This document shows positions 1-7,800 of a DNA stretch of 64,000 nt, piece after piece (within the stretch, counting starts at the first letter, position 1; every line of letters starts with the position of its first letter). The DNA is taken from positions 1-64,000 of the forward strand of contig NZ_JAFBIS010000014.1 in assembly GCF_021531435.1 (NCBI RefSeq), in the 5' to 3' direction. The DNA is from Oscillibacter valericigenes. GTDB lineage: Bacteria > Bacillota > Clostridia > Oscillospirales > Oscillospiraceae. The position numbers and the translations under genes were made by a program. The notes under the pieces were generated by a model. That model ran no database searches, was not told the origin of the DNA, and worked only from the letters and a program-made list of their open reading frames with translations.

Positions 1-100
1 TTCACTCTAACTTGGAGACTTTTTCTTGTCTACTCCACCCCTCGCTATAAGCTCTTTTTGTCCCCCGGCATAGCCGGGGTTGCCTTTGTCAAGACAATAC
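1..100. other. Unassigned left edge
   Basis: I see no gene in this short stretch. A small GC-rich inverted repeat (ccccggc-ata-gccgggg, 63-79) lies here, but no clear T-run follows it on either strand, so I do not call it a terminator. It may belong to a gene outside the window. Confidence 0.3.
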
Positions 101-138
101 AAAAACCCCTCAAAGCCTTACAGCTTTGAGGGGTTTTT
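101..138 (-). terminator. Terminator after tRNA-Arg
   Basis: A strong stem (ccctcaaagc / gctttgaggg) is flanked by A-run and T-run, directly behind the encoded CCA end of the tRNA on the minus strand. The symmetry would also let it act on transcripts coming from the left. Confidence 0.85.
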
Positions 139-214
139 GGTACGCCCTGAGGGATTCGAACCCCCGGCCTTCTGGTCCGTAGCCAGACGCTCTATCCAGC
201 TGAGCTAAGGGCGC
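138..214 (-). tRNA. tRNA-Arg (anticodon ACG)
   Basis: The minus strand folds as a cloverleaf. The acceptor stem GCGCCCT / AGGGCGT has one G-U pair at position 1-72. The D-loop contains AGCTGGATAGAGC, the anticodon stem is TCTGG / CCAGA around the loop CTACGGA, and the T-arm carries GGTTCGAATCC. The anticodon ACG is presumably deaminated to ICG to read CGU, CGC and CGA. Discriminator A and an encoded CCA occupy 138-141. A consensus promoter lies just upstream and a terminator just downstream, so it looks like a single-gene transcript. Confidence 0.95.
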
Positions 215-242
215 ACATCTTGTCCTCCCGGACAGCTTGTTT

Positions 243-271
243 ATAATAGCATACCTCTTTTTAAAATGCAA
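243..271 (-). promoter_or_regulatory. Promoter of tRNA-Arg
   Basis: On the minus strand TTGCAT (266-271) and TATTAT (243-248) are separated by exactly 17 bp, about 30 bp before the tRNA 5' end. This is a good vegetative sigma-A type match. Confidence 0.75.
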
Positions 272-308
272 GTCTTTTTTTCATTTTTTCTCCACTTTTT
301 TTCTGCCC

Positions 309-337
309 TTGTAAAACGGTATCCTTTGTGTTATAGT
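309..337 (+). promoter_or_regulatory. Promoter of the DivIVA-like gene
   Basis: TTGTAA (309-314) and TATAGT (332-337) are spaced by 17 bp and lie 36 bp upstream of the start codon of the gene beginning at 374. Confidence 0.6.
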
Positions 338-373
338 GACTACTGATATATATAGAAGAAAGCGGTGGGTTCT

Positions 374-997
374 ATGGACACCTATTCCATCAAAAGTGTT
401 GCCTTTGGCGGTTTCGACAAGCAGGATGTGATCCGTTATATCGAGCAGGCCGCTGAACAGGCCGCCGCCGCCCAGGAAGCCCTGCAAAGTGAGAACGATT
501 CCCTCCAGACTCAGGTATCCGACCTGCAGCAGGAAGTTTCCTCCCTGAAGGCCAAGCTTGAGGAATCCACAGCTTCGCTGAATCAGCTTCGGGATGAGCT
601 TGCCCGGGAATCCGCCGCCCGACAGGAGCTGGAACCCTTGAAGCCTCTGCAGGAGGAAGTCAGCCGCCTAAAGCAGGAGGCAGACGCCCTTCGGCCCGAC
701 GCCGAGGCCTATGCCCAGTTCCGGGAGCGCATCGGTGCCATCGAGTGCGAAGCCCGGAAGCGGGCCGCCGACCTGGAAGCCGCGACTGTGGCTCAGCTTC
801 AGCAGACGGTGGACCTGTTCCGCTCCCAGTATCAGATCCTGATGAGCACCTTTGAAACCACCGCGTCCCATGTCAACAGCGAACTTCGGAAGGTTGAAGT
901 GAATCTCACCCAGCTGCCCCGGGCCATGGATCAGTCCGGCGCGGAACTGAACGAGCTGGCCGCCCGGCTGGAGCGTTCCGTCAAAGGCGAAGAGTAA
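374..997 (+). CDS. DivIVA-like coiled-coil protein
   Basis: A 207-residue soluble protein. Its first 30 residues (MDTYSIKSVAFGGFDKQDVI and onward) resemble the N-terminal DivIVA/GpsB-type segment with a GFDKQDVIxYIE motif. From about residue 30 to 105 it is an almost uninterrupted Glu/Gln/Leu-rich coiled coil, followed by a second helical region. DivIVA-family proteins in Firmicutes bind curved membrane and scaffold division or polar growth factors; that role is inferred from the family. ATG 374 is preferred over GTG 365 because the purine-rich GGTGGG sits at ribosome-binding distance only for the ATG. It is a single-gene unit with its own promoter and a terminator behind it. Confidence 0.7.
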   Translation: MDTYSIKSVAFGGFDKQDVIRYIEQAAEQAAAAQEALQSENDSLQTQVSDLQQEVSSLKAKLEESTASLNQLRDELARESAARQELEPLKPLQEEVSRLKQEADALRPDAEAYAQFRERIGAIECEARKRAADLEAATVAQLQQTVDLFRSQYQILMSTFETTASHVNSELRKVEVNLTQLPRAMDQSGAELNELAARLERSVKGEE

Positions 998-1007
998 ATT
1001 AAACAAG

Positions 1008-1031
1008 GCCGCCCGGAATTTTCCGGGCGGC
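1008..1031 (+). terminator. Terminator between convergent genes
   Basis: A perfect GC-rich stem (gccgcccgg / ccgggcggc with AATTTT in the loop) lies between the end of the DivIVA-like gene and the convergent minus-strand gene that stops at 1038. The T-run is weak, so termination efficiency is uncertain, but the position fits both genes. Confidence 0.6.
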
Positions 1032-1037
1032 TTATGC

Positions 1038-2228
1038 TTATTGGTTTTCTAATGCCCGGAGATTCTCTTCCAGGCTTTTGCATGCATCATAGGACGAACG
1101 CTCCGTCACAAAACACAGGTCGCTGCGGAAATCCGCGCCGCTGCCGCCGGTGCGGAACTGGCTGCCCTCGGTGGTCAGCAGCAGCGTGCTGTTGTCCAGA
1201 TAGTCGTGGACCTCCTCCAGAAAAGCGGCAATAGCGGCGGGGTCAAAGCTATGGTGCATCTCGCTGTCGAACATCATATCGAACTCCACACTATTTTCTT
1301 GCAGCATCATCTTTTTCCCCGTACTGTCCAGAGAAAACAGCTGATACGCATAGGCATAGTAGCTCTGCCCCACAGCGGGGGTATACCGCAGCAGATAGTC
1401 CTGGCCGTCCAGTTTCAGAGAAAAGACGGACGTCCAGCCCGCGTGATATAGTCCCGCCTCCTGGCTCCACAGCAAGCTGCCGTCCGGGCGCTTGAGCCGC
1501 AGTTCGTACCAGGCCGGAAAAGCAGGTGCATCTTCCGGGGTCAGCACCGTCACCAGCTCCAATGTCTCCAACTCTCCATCGTGGTCAAAGTCATAGTTGC
1601 CGGGCAAAATCTCTGTGGTTTGCTCCATGGTACTGCCGGTGGTCACATCCTCGCCGGCATGGACTACACAGCGGTATGTATGCTGCTCCCCGGCGTCACC
1701 GCCCCGGCCCACCGTCAGCAGCAGCGTATCCATATCCAGCCATTCGCCCCAGTCTTCCGGCAGGAACGTATATTCCGGGATGGGGCTGCCGTCCGGCAAG
1801 GTAAACTCCCAGCTGGTCCAATAGGCCGTGGAAATGATTTTTACCGCTGTCCAGGTCCTGCCTCCGTATGCCAAAGCCACCAAATTGTTTGCTGGGGACC
1901 AGAGCACCGACTGGGTGACCCAGCCCTGGTCCTCCCATTTCACTTCCCCGGTCTTTCGATCCAAGATTTGGAGCGTCTCCGGCGGCACCACACCGCTGAC
2001 ACAAAGGCCGCTTCTTCCCTCTGCCCGAACTTCAAAGCGGCCATTTGGGGAAATCGTTTCCCCCTCGACCGGGGCTGTCGGCGTATTCGCCAGTATCTCC
2101 TCATAGGTCGTCTCCTGTTGCGGCGGTGCTGCCTCCGCTTTCTCTACTGTCCAAAGCTGTGCCGACCCGATCACCGCCGCCGATGCCGCCAGCAGAACGA
2201 AAAGCCCCATCACCTGCTGTTTCTGCAT
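1038..2228 (-). CDS. Secreted protein of unknown function
   Basis: A 396-residue protein that I do not recognise. The N-terminus (MQKQQVMGLFVLLAASAAVI) is a typical signal peptide or membrane anchor, so the rest is predicted to be extracytoplasmic. The middle has a WSP-type beta-propeller flavour (residues about 50-170) and an acidic turn NYDFDHDGELETLELV, similar to calcium-binding or FG-GAP-like loops in secreted proteins. ATG 2228 is chosen because AGGGGTGGC lies 7 bp upstream; a longer reading from 2258 has no binding site. A consensus promoter covered by a large palindrome precedes it, suggesting dedicated regulation. No function is proposed. Confidence 0.6.
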   Translation of the reverse strand: MQKQQVMGLFVLLAASAAVIGSAQLWTVEKAEAAPPQQETTYEEILANTPTAPVEGETISPNGRFEVRAEGRSGLCVSGVVPPETLQILDRKTGEVKWEDQGWVTQSVLWSPANNLVALAYGGRTWTAVKIISTAYWTSWEFTLPDGSPIPEYTFLPEDWGEWLDMDTLLLTVGRGGDAGEQHTYRCVVHAGEDVTTGSTMEQTTEILPGNYDFDHDGELETLELVTVLTPEDAPAFPAWYELRLKRPDGSLLWSQEAGLYHAGWTSVFSLKLDGQDYLLRYTPAVGQSYYAYAYQLFSLDSTGKKMMLQENSVEFDMMFDSEMHHSFDPAAIAAFLEEVHDYLDNSTLLLTTEGSQFRTGGSGADFRSDLCFVTERSSYDACKSLEENLRALENQ

Positions 2229-2234
2229 AAAAAT

Positions 2235-2274
2235 GCCACCCCTGTACTGATTATACACTCAGTATAGGGGTGGC
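2235..2274. promoter_or_regulatory. Operator-like inverted repeat
   Basis: Arms 2235-2250 (gccacccctgtactga) and 2259-2274 (tcagtataggggtggc) are complementary at 15 of 16 positions around an 8-bp centre. The repeat covers the -10 box and the start point of the promoter for the secreted protein, and its proximal arm includes that gene's ribosome-binding site. It is most simply a repressor operator; in a read-through transcript it could also hide the ribosome-binding site. Confidence 0.6.
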
Positions 2275-2288
2275 AAATTTTATGTCAA
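2261..2288 (-). promoter_or_regulatory. Promoter of the secreted protein gene
   Basis: On the minus strand a perfect TTGACA (2283-2288) and TATACT (2261-2266) are spaced by 16 bp, about 35 bp upstream of the start at 2228. Confidence 0.65.
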
Positions 2289-2317
2289 CTACAATTCGGT
2301 TACAAAACCTGATCGTA

Positions 2318-3931
2318 TCAGCCGGCGTTGCCCGCACGGCGGAATTCGATATAGTCCTCGTAGGTGCCCATTTTGTCGATAAGCCTGCCGTTCTCGAACT
2401 CCATGATACGGTTGGCGATGGTCTGGACGAATTCGTGGTCGTGGCTGGAGAACAGGACCACGCCCTTAAAGTCGATGAGGCCGTTGTTGACGGCTGTGAT
2501 GGACTCCAGATCCAGATGGTTTGTGGGCTGGTCCAGCACCAGCACGTTAGAGCCAAACAGCATCATCCGGGACAGCATACACCGCACCTTCTCACCGCCG
2601 GAGAGGACCTTGACGGGCTTGAACACATCGTCGCCGGAGAACAGCATCCGGCCCAGGAAGGAGCGTTTGAAGGATTCCGTGTTCTCCTCCGCGTTGTCCG
2701 CCGTGTACTGGGCCAGCCAGTCCAGCAGATTCAGGTCGCAGTCGTTGAAGAATGCGGAGTTATCCAGGGGGAAATAGCTGGTGGTGATGGTGGTGCCCCA
2801 CTTGTAGCTGCCCTCGTCGGGCTCCAGCTCGCCCATGATGATTTTAAACAGCGTCGTTTTGGCAATCTCGTCCTCGCCCACAAAGGCGATCTTGTCATCC
2901 CGGTTCACCCGGAAGCTGACGTTGTCCAGCACCTTGCGGCCATCCACGGTCTTTGAGAGGTTCTCCACTGCCAGAATTTCCTTGCCGCACTCCCGGTCCA
3001 TCTTGAAACCCACAAAGGGGTAGCGCCGGGAGGAAGCAGGCATCTCCTCCACGCTCAGCTTGTCCAGAAGCTTGCGGCGTGCGGTGGCCTGCTTGGACTT
3101 GGACTTGTTGGCGGAGAACCGCTGGATGAACAGCTGCAGTTCCTTGATCTTCTCCTCGTTCTTCCGGTTCTGGTCCCGGATCATGCGCTGGACCATCTGG
3201 CTGGACTCGTACCAAAATTCGTAGTTGCCCACGTACATTTTAATTTGGCCATAGTCCACATCTACGATGTTGGTGCACACGGTATTCAGAAAGTGACGGT
3301 CATGGGAGACCACCAGGGTCAGGGCCTCGCAGTCCATCAGGAAGTCCTCCAGCCACTCGATGGCTTGGATGTCCAGGTGGTTAGTAGGCTCGTCCAGCAG
3401 GATGATGTCGGGCTTGCCAAACAGCGCCTGAGCCAGCAAAACCTTCACCTTTTCCTTGGCGGTCAGGGTGGACATTTCGCTGTACAGAATGTCGTTGGAA
3501 AGGCCCAGGCCCTGGATGAGGCGGCTCACGTCGGACTCGGCCTCCCAGCCGTTCATCTCCGCAAACTCCGCCTCCAGCTCGGAGGCTTTCACGCCGTCTT
3601 CGTCGGTGAAGTCCTCCTTTTCATAGAGGGCGTCCTTCTCCTTCATCACATCGTACAGGTGCTGGTTGCCCATAATGACGGTATCCAGCACAGTGTACGC
3701 GTCATACTGGAAGTGGTCCTGCTTCAGAATGGACATACGTTCCTCCTTGGGGATGATGACCTCGCCGGTGGTGGGCTCCAGGTCGCCGGAGAGGATGCGG
3801 AGGAAAGTGGATTTACCGGCGCCGTTGGCGCCGATGATGCCGTAGCAGTTGCCGGGAACGAACTTCAGGTCCACATGCTTGAACAGCGTCTGGCCGCTGA
3901 AATTCATGCTGATGTCGTTGACAGTGATCAT
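2318..3931 (-). CDS. ABC-F family ATPase (YkpA/YbiT type)
   Basis: A 537-residue soluble protein with two ABC ATPase domains and no membrane segment, as in ABC-F proteins that act on the ribosome in translation or antibiotic resistance. Domain 1 has Walker A GANGAGKST (34-42) and Walker B with LLDEPTNHLD. The linker helices at about 235-290 carry the basic KSKSKQATARRKLLDKL segment. Domain 2 ends with LSGGEKVRC and LDQPTNHLD. The full-length resemblance is to YkpA/YbiT. Odd points: the first signature reads LTAKEK instead of LSGGE, the second Walker A reads GEDEIAKTT, and the second Walker B has Gln in the usual catalytic Glu position. AAAGGA precedes ATG 3931. The ribosomal target is not predictable from sequence. 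Confidence 0.9.
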   Translation of the reverse strand: MITVNDISMNFSGQTLFKHVDLKFVPGNCYGIIGANGAGKSTFLRILSGDLEPTTGEVIIPKEERMSILKQDHFQYDAYTVLDTVIMGNQHLYDVMKEKDALYEKEDFTDEDGVKASELEAEFAEMNGWEAESDVSRLIQGLGLSNDILYSEMSTLTAKEKVKVLLAQALFGKPDIILLDEPTNHLDIQAIEWLEDFLMDCEALTLVVSHDRHFLNTVCTNIVDVDYGQIKMYVGNYEFWYESSQMVQRMIRDQNRKNEEKIKELQLFIQRFSANKSKSKQATARRKLLDKLSVEEMPASSRRYPFVGFKMDRECGKEILAVENLSKTVDGRKVLDNVSFRVNRDDKIAFVGEDEIAKTTLFKIIMGELEPDEGSYKWGTTITTSYFPLDNSAFFNDCDLNLLDWLAQYTADNAEENTESFKRSFLGRMLFSGDDVFKPVKVLSGGEKVRCMLSRMMLFGSNVLVLDQPTNHLDLESITAVNNGLIDFKGVVLFSSHDHEFVQTIANRIMEFENGRLIDKMGTYEDYIEFRRAGNAG

Positions 3932-3998
3932 GTCGTTTCCTTTCGTACACAGAACAGGCGCGGGGCGAACGCCCCGCGTCTGTTCCGGTCATTTTTGA

Positions 3999-5222
3999 TT
4001 AGATATAAGCGCGGTGGAAGACCTTCTTGCCCTTCTTGATGACCAGGCCGTCGCCCTCAAAATCGCTCTGGTCGAAGGTCGCGTCGATGGAGGCCACCTT
4101 CTGGTCATTGACCGCCACGCCGCCCTGCTGGATCAGCCGCCGGGCCTCTCCGTTGGAGGCGCACAGGCCGCAGGCCACCAACAGGTTGATGGCGCCGATC
4201 TTGCCGTTCTCGAACTTGTCCGCGGAGAGCTGGGAGGAAGGCATATTTTCCAAAGAGCCCTTGCCGGAGAACAGGCCCCGGGCGGTCTCCTGGGCCTTGT
4301 TTGCCTCTTCCTCGCCGTGGACCAGTTTGGTCAGCTCGTAGGCCAAAATCTCCTTGGCGGTGTTGAGCTGGCTGCCCTCCCACTTGTCCATTTCGTCGAT
4401 CTGCTCCAGGGGCAGGAAGGTCAGCATCCGGATGCATTTGAGGACGTCGGCGTCCTCGATGTTCCGCCAGTACTGGTAGAAGTCGTAGGGAGAGGTCTTG
4501 TTGGGGTCCAGCCACACGGCGCCGCTGGCGGTCTTGCCCATCTTCTTGCCCTCAGAAGTCAGCAGCAGGGTAATGGTCATGGCGTGGGCATCCTTGCCCA
4601 GCTTGCGGCGGATCAGCTCGGTGCCGCCCAGCATGTTGCTCCACTGGTCGTTGCCGCCGAACTGCATGTTGCAGCCGTAATGCTGGAACAGGTAGTAGAA
4701 GTCGTAGGACTGCATGGGCATGTAGTTGAACTCCAGGAAGCTCAGGCCCTTCTCCATCCGCTGCTTGAAGCATTCGGCCCGCAGCATGTTGTTCACGGAG
4801 AAGCAGGCGCCGATGTCCCGGATGAAGTCCACGTAGTTCAGGTTCAGGAGCCAGTCAGCGTTGTTCACCATCTGGGCCTTGCCCTCGCCGAAGTCGATGA
4901 ACCGGGACATCTGCTTTTTGAAGCAGTCGCAGTTGTGCTGGATGGTCTCCTTCGTCATCATGGAGCGCATGTCGGTACGGCCGGAGGGATCACCGATCAT
5001 GGCGGTGCCGCCGCCGATGAGGGCGATGGGCTTGTTGCCGGCCATCTGGAGGCGCTTCATCAGGCACAGAGCCATGAAGTGGCCCACATGGAGGCTGTCG
5101 GCGGTGGGGTCAAAGCCGATATAGAAGGTGGCCTTGCCGTTGTTTACAAGTTCCCGGATCTCATTCTCGTCGGTCACCTGGGCGATCAGGCCACGGGCAA
5201 CCAGTTCTTCGTAAATCTGCAT
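3999..5222 (-). CDS. tyrS: Tyrosyl-tRNA synthetase
   Basis: A 407-residue class I synthetase that charges tRNA-Tyr in the cytosol. The HIGH-type motif HVGH is at 45-48 inside GFDPTADSLHVGH, and the KMSKS-type loop reads GKKMGK near residue 230. The C-terminal 70 residues form an S4-like RNA-binding domain (EARRLIQQGGVAVNDQKV). Start ATG 5222 follows AGGAGA in the leader; the longer reading into the leader is the untranslated T-box RNA. Expression is controlled by the T-box riboswitch immediately upstream. Confidence 0.96.
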   Translation of the reverse strand: MQIYEELVARGLIAQVTDENEIRELVNNGKATFYIGFDPTADSLHVGHFMALCLMKRLQMAGNKPIALIGGGTAMIGDPSGRTDMRSMMTKETIQHNCDCFKKQMSRFIDFGEGKAQMVNNADWLLNLNYVDFIRDIGACFSVNNMLRAECFKQRMEKGLSFLEFNYMPMQSYDFYYLFQHYGCNMQFGGNDQWSNMLGGTELIRRKLGKDAHAMTITLLLTSEGKKMGKTASGAVWLDPNKTSPYDFYQYWRNIEDADVLKCIRMLTFLPLEQIDEMDKWEGSQLNTAKEILAYELTKLVHGEEEANKAQETARGLFSGKGSLENMPSSQLSADKFENGKIGAINLLVACGLCASNGEARRLIQQGGVAVNDQKVASIDATFDQSDFEGDGLVIKKGKKVFHRAYI

Positions 5223-5556
5223 GGTAGTCTCTCCTGTTCTGAACAAAATATTGGCCGAAAGGGGCAAAATAGAAGCCCTCGTCCCGGCTTTGGGACAGAG
5301 GGCGAAATGCTTTCGCGGTACCACCTCTGGTTCGCCGTCCCCTCGCGGAAACGGCCTCATGGAGTGCCAACACACTCCCGCGCGTTAACGGGCGCTCCCG
5401 GAGCACGCCTACTGGGTTCTGAATAAACCGTTGGGGTGCCAGCTCCAAGGTGTATTCGCCGTCTGTCGCTCTCCCCTTTTCACCACCCAGGGGTTCTCTT
5501 GGCAGCGCCATGACGGGTACTGGTCCTCTTCTACGCTGTATACGTCGGGTATTTTA
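5223..5556 (-). ncRNA. T-box leader of tyrS
   Basis: Read on the minus strand, the leader starts with an AGAAGAGGACCAGTA stem I element. The specifier loop GAA-TAC-ACC follows, with the tyrosine codon TAC at 5452-5454. Next comes the T-box AGGTGGTACCGCG at 5314-5326, which can pair with the free acceptor end of uncharged tRNA. The terminator hairpin GCCCTCTGTCCC / GGGACGAGGGC (5275-5303) ends with TTCTATTTT. T-box leaders raise transcription when the cognate tRNA is uncharged. The specifier agrees with the gene, so Tyr control is well supported. This explains the gap between tyrS and recN. Confidence 0.95.
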
Positions 5557-5579
5557 TCCGATTTTGTCAGGATTGTCAA
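5551..5579 (-). promoter_or_regulatory. Promoter of the tyrS leader
   Basis: On the minus strand a perfect TTGACA (5574-5579) and TAAAAT (5551-5556) are spaced by 17 bp, just before the T-box stem I. Confidence 0.85.
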
Positions 5580-5596
5580 TGGAGAATATCGAAAAT

Positions 5597-5638
5597 GCTC
5601 CCCGGTTCAGAGGATGGCTCGCATCCTCTGAACCGGGG
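5597..5638 (-). terminator. Terminator of the OLE-recN operon
   Basis: A perfect 16-bp stem (ccccggttcagaggat and its complement) with a 7-base loop lies directly after the recN stop codon; AGCATTTTC follows on the minus strand. It separates the recN operon from the tyrS promoter. Confidence 0.8.
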
Positions 5639-5645
5639 CAAAACG

Positions 5646-7328
5646 TCATATGGACTTCCGATAGGCCTCCGCTTCATCCAGCAACTCCCCGGCGCTCTCC
5701 AGCAAGGCATCTGTTACCTTGCTGCCGCCGGTGATGCGGGCAAGTTCCGCCTTTCGCTGTTCCCGGTCAAGCAAAACAACGCGTGTAAAGGTCCTTCCCT
5801 TGCTCTCCCCTTTTTCCACGGAGAAATGGGTATCCGCCATGGCCGCCAGCTGGGGCAAATGGGTGACGCAAAGCACCTGCTTGCGGCGGCTGACCTGGGC
5901 CAGCTTTTCCGCCACCTTCTGGGCCGCCCGGCCGGAAACGCCGGTGTCCACTTCGTCAAATACCAGCGTCCCGATGGATTCCTGCTCCGCCAGCACGTTT
6001 TTCAGAGCCAGCATGATACGGGCCAGCTCGCCGCCGGAGGCGATCTTGGCGATGGGCCGCAGCTCCTCGCCCACGTTGGCTGACATCAGGAAGCGGACCG
6101 TGTCGCACCCGTCCGGAGACGGCTCTTTTTCCGCAAAGTCGATCGCGAACCGGATCTTTTTCATGTCCAGGTCCCGCAGTTCCCTCTGGATGCGGTCCTC
6201 CAGGGTTTTCGCCGCCGCCTTTCGGACTTTTGTCAATTCCGCACCGGCCGCCTGAACAGCCGTTTCCACCTTTTTCAGTTTCTGCTCCAGCAAAATCAAG
6301 GTATCGTCTGCCGTCTCAATGGCGTCCAGCTCCGCCCGGCACTTGTCCAGATAAGCAAGCATATCCTCCACCGTGGCGCCGTACTTCTTTTTCAGACGGT
6401 ACAGTTGGTCGGCACGCCTCTCCACCGCGTCCAGCTCCGCCGGAGAAAAGTCAAATTCCGCCCGTTTGTCCCGAATCGTCTCGGCAAGGTCATAGGCTTC
6501 ACAGCACAGTTCTTCCAAGCGTTTATACAGCTGAGCCAGGTCGTCACCCAGGGTGCGGATACCGGCCATGGCATCCTCCGCATCCCGGAGCTGTGCCACT
6601 GCCCCGGCGCTTTCATCGTCGCCGCTGAGGCAATAATCCGCCCCGGACAAGGCGGACAAATATTTCTCGCCGTTCCGCAGGATATTGCGCCGGGCATTCA
6701 GTTCCTCTTCCTCCCCCGGTATCAGCTCCGCCCGCTCCAGCTCGTCGATCTGAAAACGCAGGCTGTCTACCCGGCGGGCCTTTTCCGCCTCGTCCATCTG
6801 CAAAGCCCTGATTTGGGCTTTCAGATCCGCCATGGCGTCATATTCTTTCCGGTAAGCCGCAAGAGCGCCTTCTGTTTTTCCAAAGCGGTCCAGATATACG
6901 CCGTGCTGCTCTTCGTCCAAAAGCTGCTGGCCGTCATGCTGGCCGTGGATGTTCAGAAGGTCCGCACCGATTTGGCGAAGCTGGGCCACCGTGATCGGCC
7001 GTCCGTTGGCCCGGCAGATGTTTTTCCCGTCGCCGCCGATCTCCCGCTGGAGAAGTAGGTTCCCGTCCTCATCCGGGGCCACACCATTTTCCGCCAATCC
7101 CGGCAAATTGGCCGTGACATGGGAAAATTCAGCACTGACAAACGCCTTTTCCGCTCCCGTGCGGATAAGCTCCCGGGAGGTCCGGCCGCCCAGTACCGCG
7201 CCCATGGCGTCAATGACGATGGACTTGCCCGCGCCGGTCTCGCCGGTCAGCGCATTAAAACCCGGGCGGAACTGGATATCTGCCTGCTCAATGACGGCGA
7301 TATTCTCTATATGAAGCAGTTCCAGCAT
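5646..7328 (-). CDS. recN: DNA repair protein RecN
   Basis: A 560-residue SMC-like ATPase acting early in double-strand break repair. Walker A GETGAGKS is at 29-36, a long coiled-coil middle spans about 160-360, and the C-terminal half has the ABC signature (IASGGELARIMLALK), Walker B (LVFDEVDTGVSG) and a CVTHLPQLAAM H-loop. ATG 7328 is preferred to GTG 7337 because GGGGGAG is spaced 8 bp from the ATG. It is the last gene of the transcription unit led by OLE RNA, following argR as in many Firmicutes, and is closed by a strong hairpin. Confidence 0.96.
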   Translation of the reverse strand: MLELLHIENIAVIEQADIQFRPGFNALTGETGAGKSIVIDAMGAVLGGRTSRELIRTGAEKAFVSAEFSHVTANLPGLAENGVAPDEDGNLLLQREIGGDGKNICRANGRPITVAQLRQIGADLLNIHGQHDGQQLLDEEQHGVYLDRFGKTEGALAAYRKEYDAMADLKAQIRALQMDEAEKARRVDSLRFQIDELERAELIPGEEEELNARRNILRNGEKYLSALSGADYCLSGDDESAGAVAQLRDAEDAMAGIRTLGDDLAQLYKRLEELCCEAYDLAETIRDKRAEFDFSPAELDAVERRADQLYRLKKKYGATVEDMLAYLDKCRAELDAIETADDTLILLEQKLKKVETAVQAAGAELTKVRKAAAKTLEDRIQRELRDLDMKKIRFAIDFAEKEPSPDGCDTVRFLMSANVGEELRPIAKIASGGELARIMLALKNVLAEQESIGTLVFDEVDTGVSGRAAQKVAEKLAQVSRRKQVLCVTHLPQLAAMADTHFSVEKGESKGRTFTRVVLLDREQRKAELARITGGSKVTDALLESAGELLDEAEAYRKSI

Positions 7329-7350
7329 GGGAAGCACTCCCCCTTGCTAT

Positions 7351-7800
7351 TCAAAGCATCTCTTTGATTTCCTCGCAAAATGCCGCAGCGGACTCCGTGT
7401 CCTGCATCAGCAGAAAGGCCGTGTCGTCACCCGCCAGCGAGCCCACCATATAGGTGATGTCCATATTGTCCAGAGCGGAGCAGGCGGCACTGGCAAGACC
7501 CGGCATGGTTTTGAGCACCACAATGTTCTGGGCATACGCAATGCTGGTGATGCTCTCCCGGAAAATGGTCCGCAGTTTTTCCGCAAAGTTCAGCTTCGTC
7601 CGGTTGCCGGAGACGGCGTACTTGTACACGCCCTGGCCCACCGGTTCCTTGATGAGGTGCATCTGCTTGATGTCCCGGGAGATCGTTGCCTGGGTGCTGA
7701 TGATGCCCCGCTCCTGAAGCCGGGACAGAAGCTGCTCCTGCGTTTCAATGTTTTCCTGGGAAATGATCTCCAGGATCATATTCTGACGGTCATTCTTCAT
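7351..7800 (-). CDS. argR: Arginine repressor
   Basis: A 149-residue ArgR/AhrC regulator of arginine synthesis and catabolism. The N-terminal winged helix (about 1-70) includes STQATISRDIKQMHLIK, and the C-terminal hexamerisation and arginine-binding domain ends with the GDDT motif (GSLAGDDTAFLLM). The length matches the family (about 150). It overlaps the end of nadK by 11 bp and is followed by recN, the usual argR-recN pairing. No arginine genes are in the window, so its targets lie elsewhere. Confidence 0.95.
   Translation of the reverse strand: MKNDRQNMILEIISQENIETQEQLLSRLQERGIISTQATISRDIKQMHLIKEPVGQGVYKYAVSGNRTKLNFAEKLRTIFRESITSIAYAQNIVVLKTMPGLASAACSALDNMDITYMVGSLAGDDTAFLLMQDTESAAAFCEEIKEML

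Noticed and set aside
63-79. Small GC hairpin at the left edge
   Set aside because: No T-run on either strand and no adjacent gene end visible, so not called a terminator.
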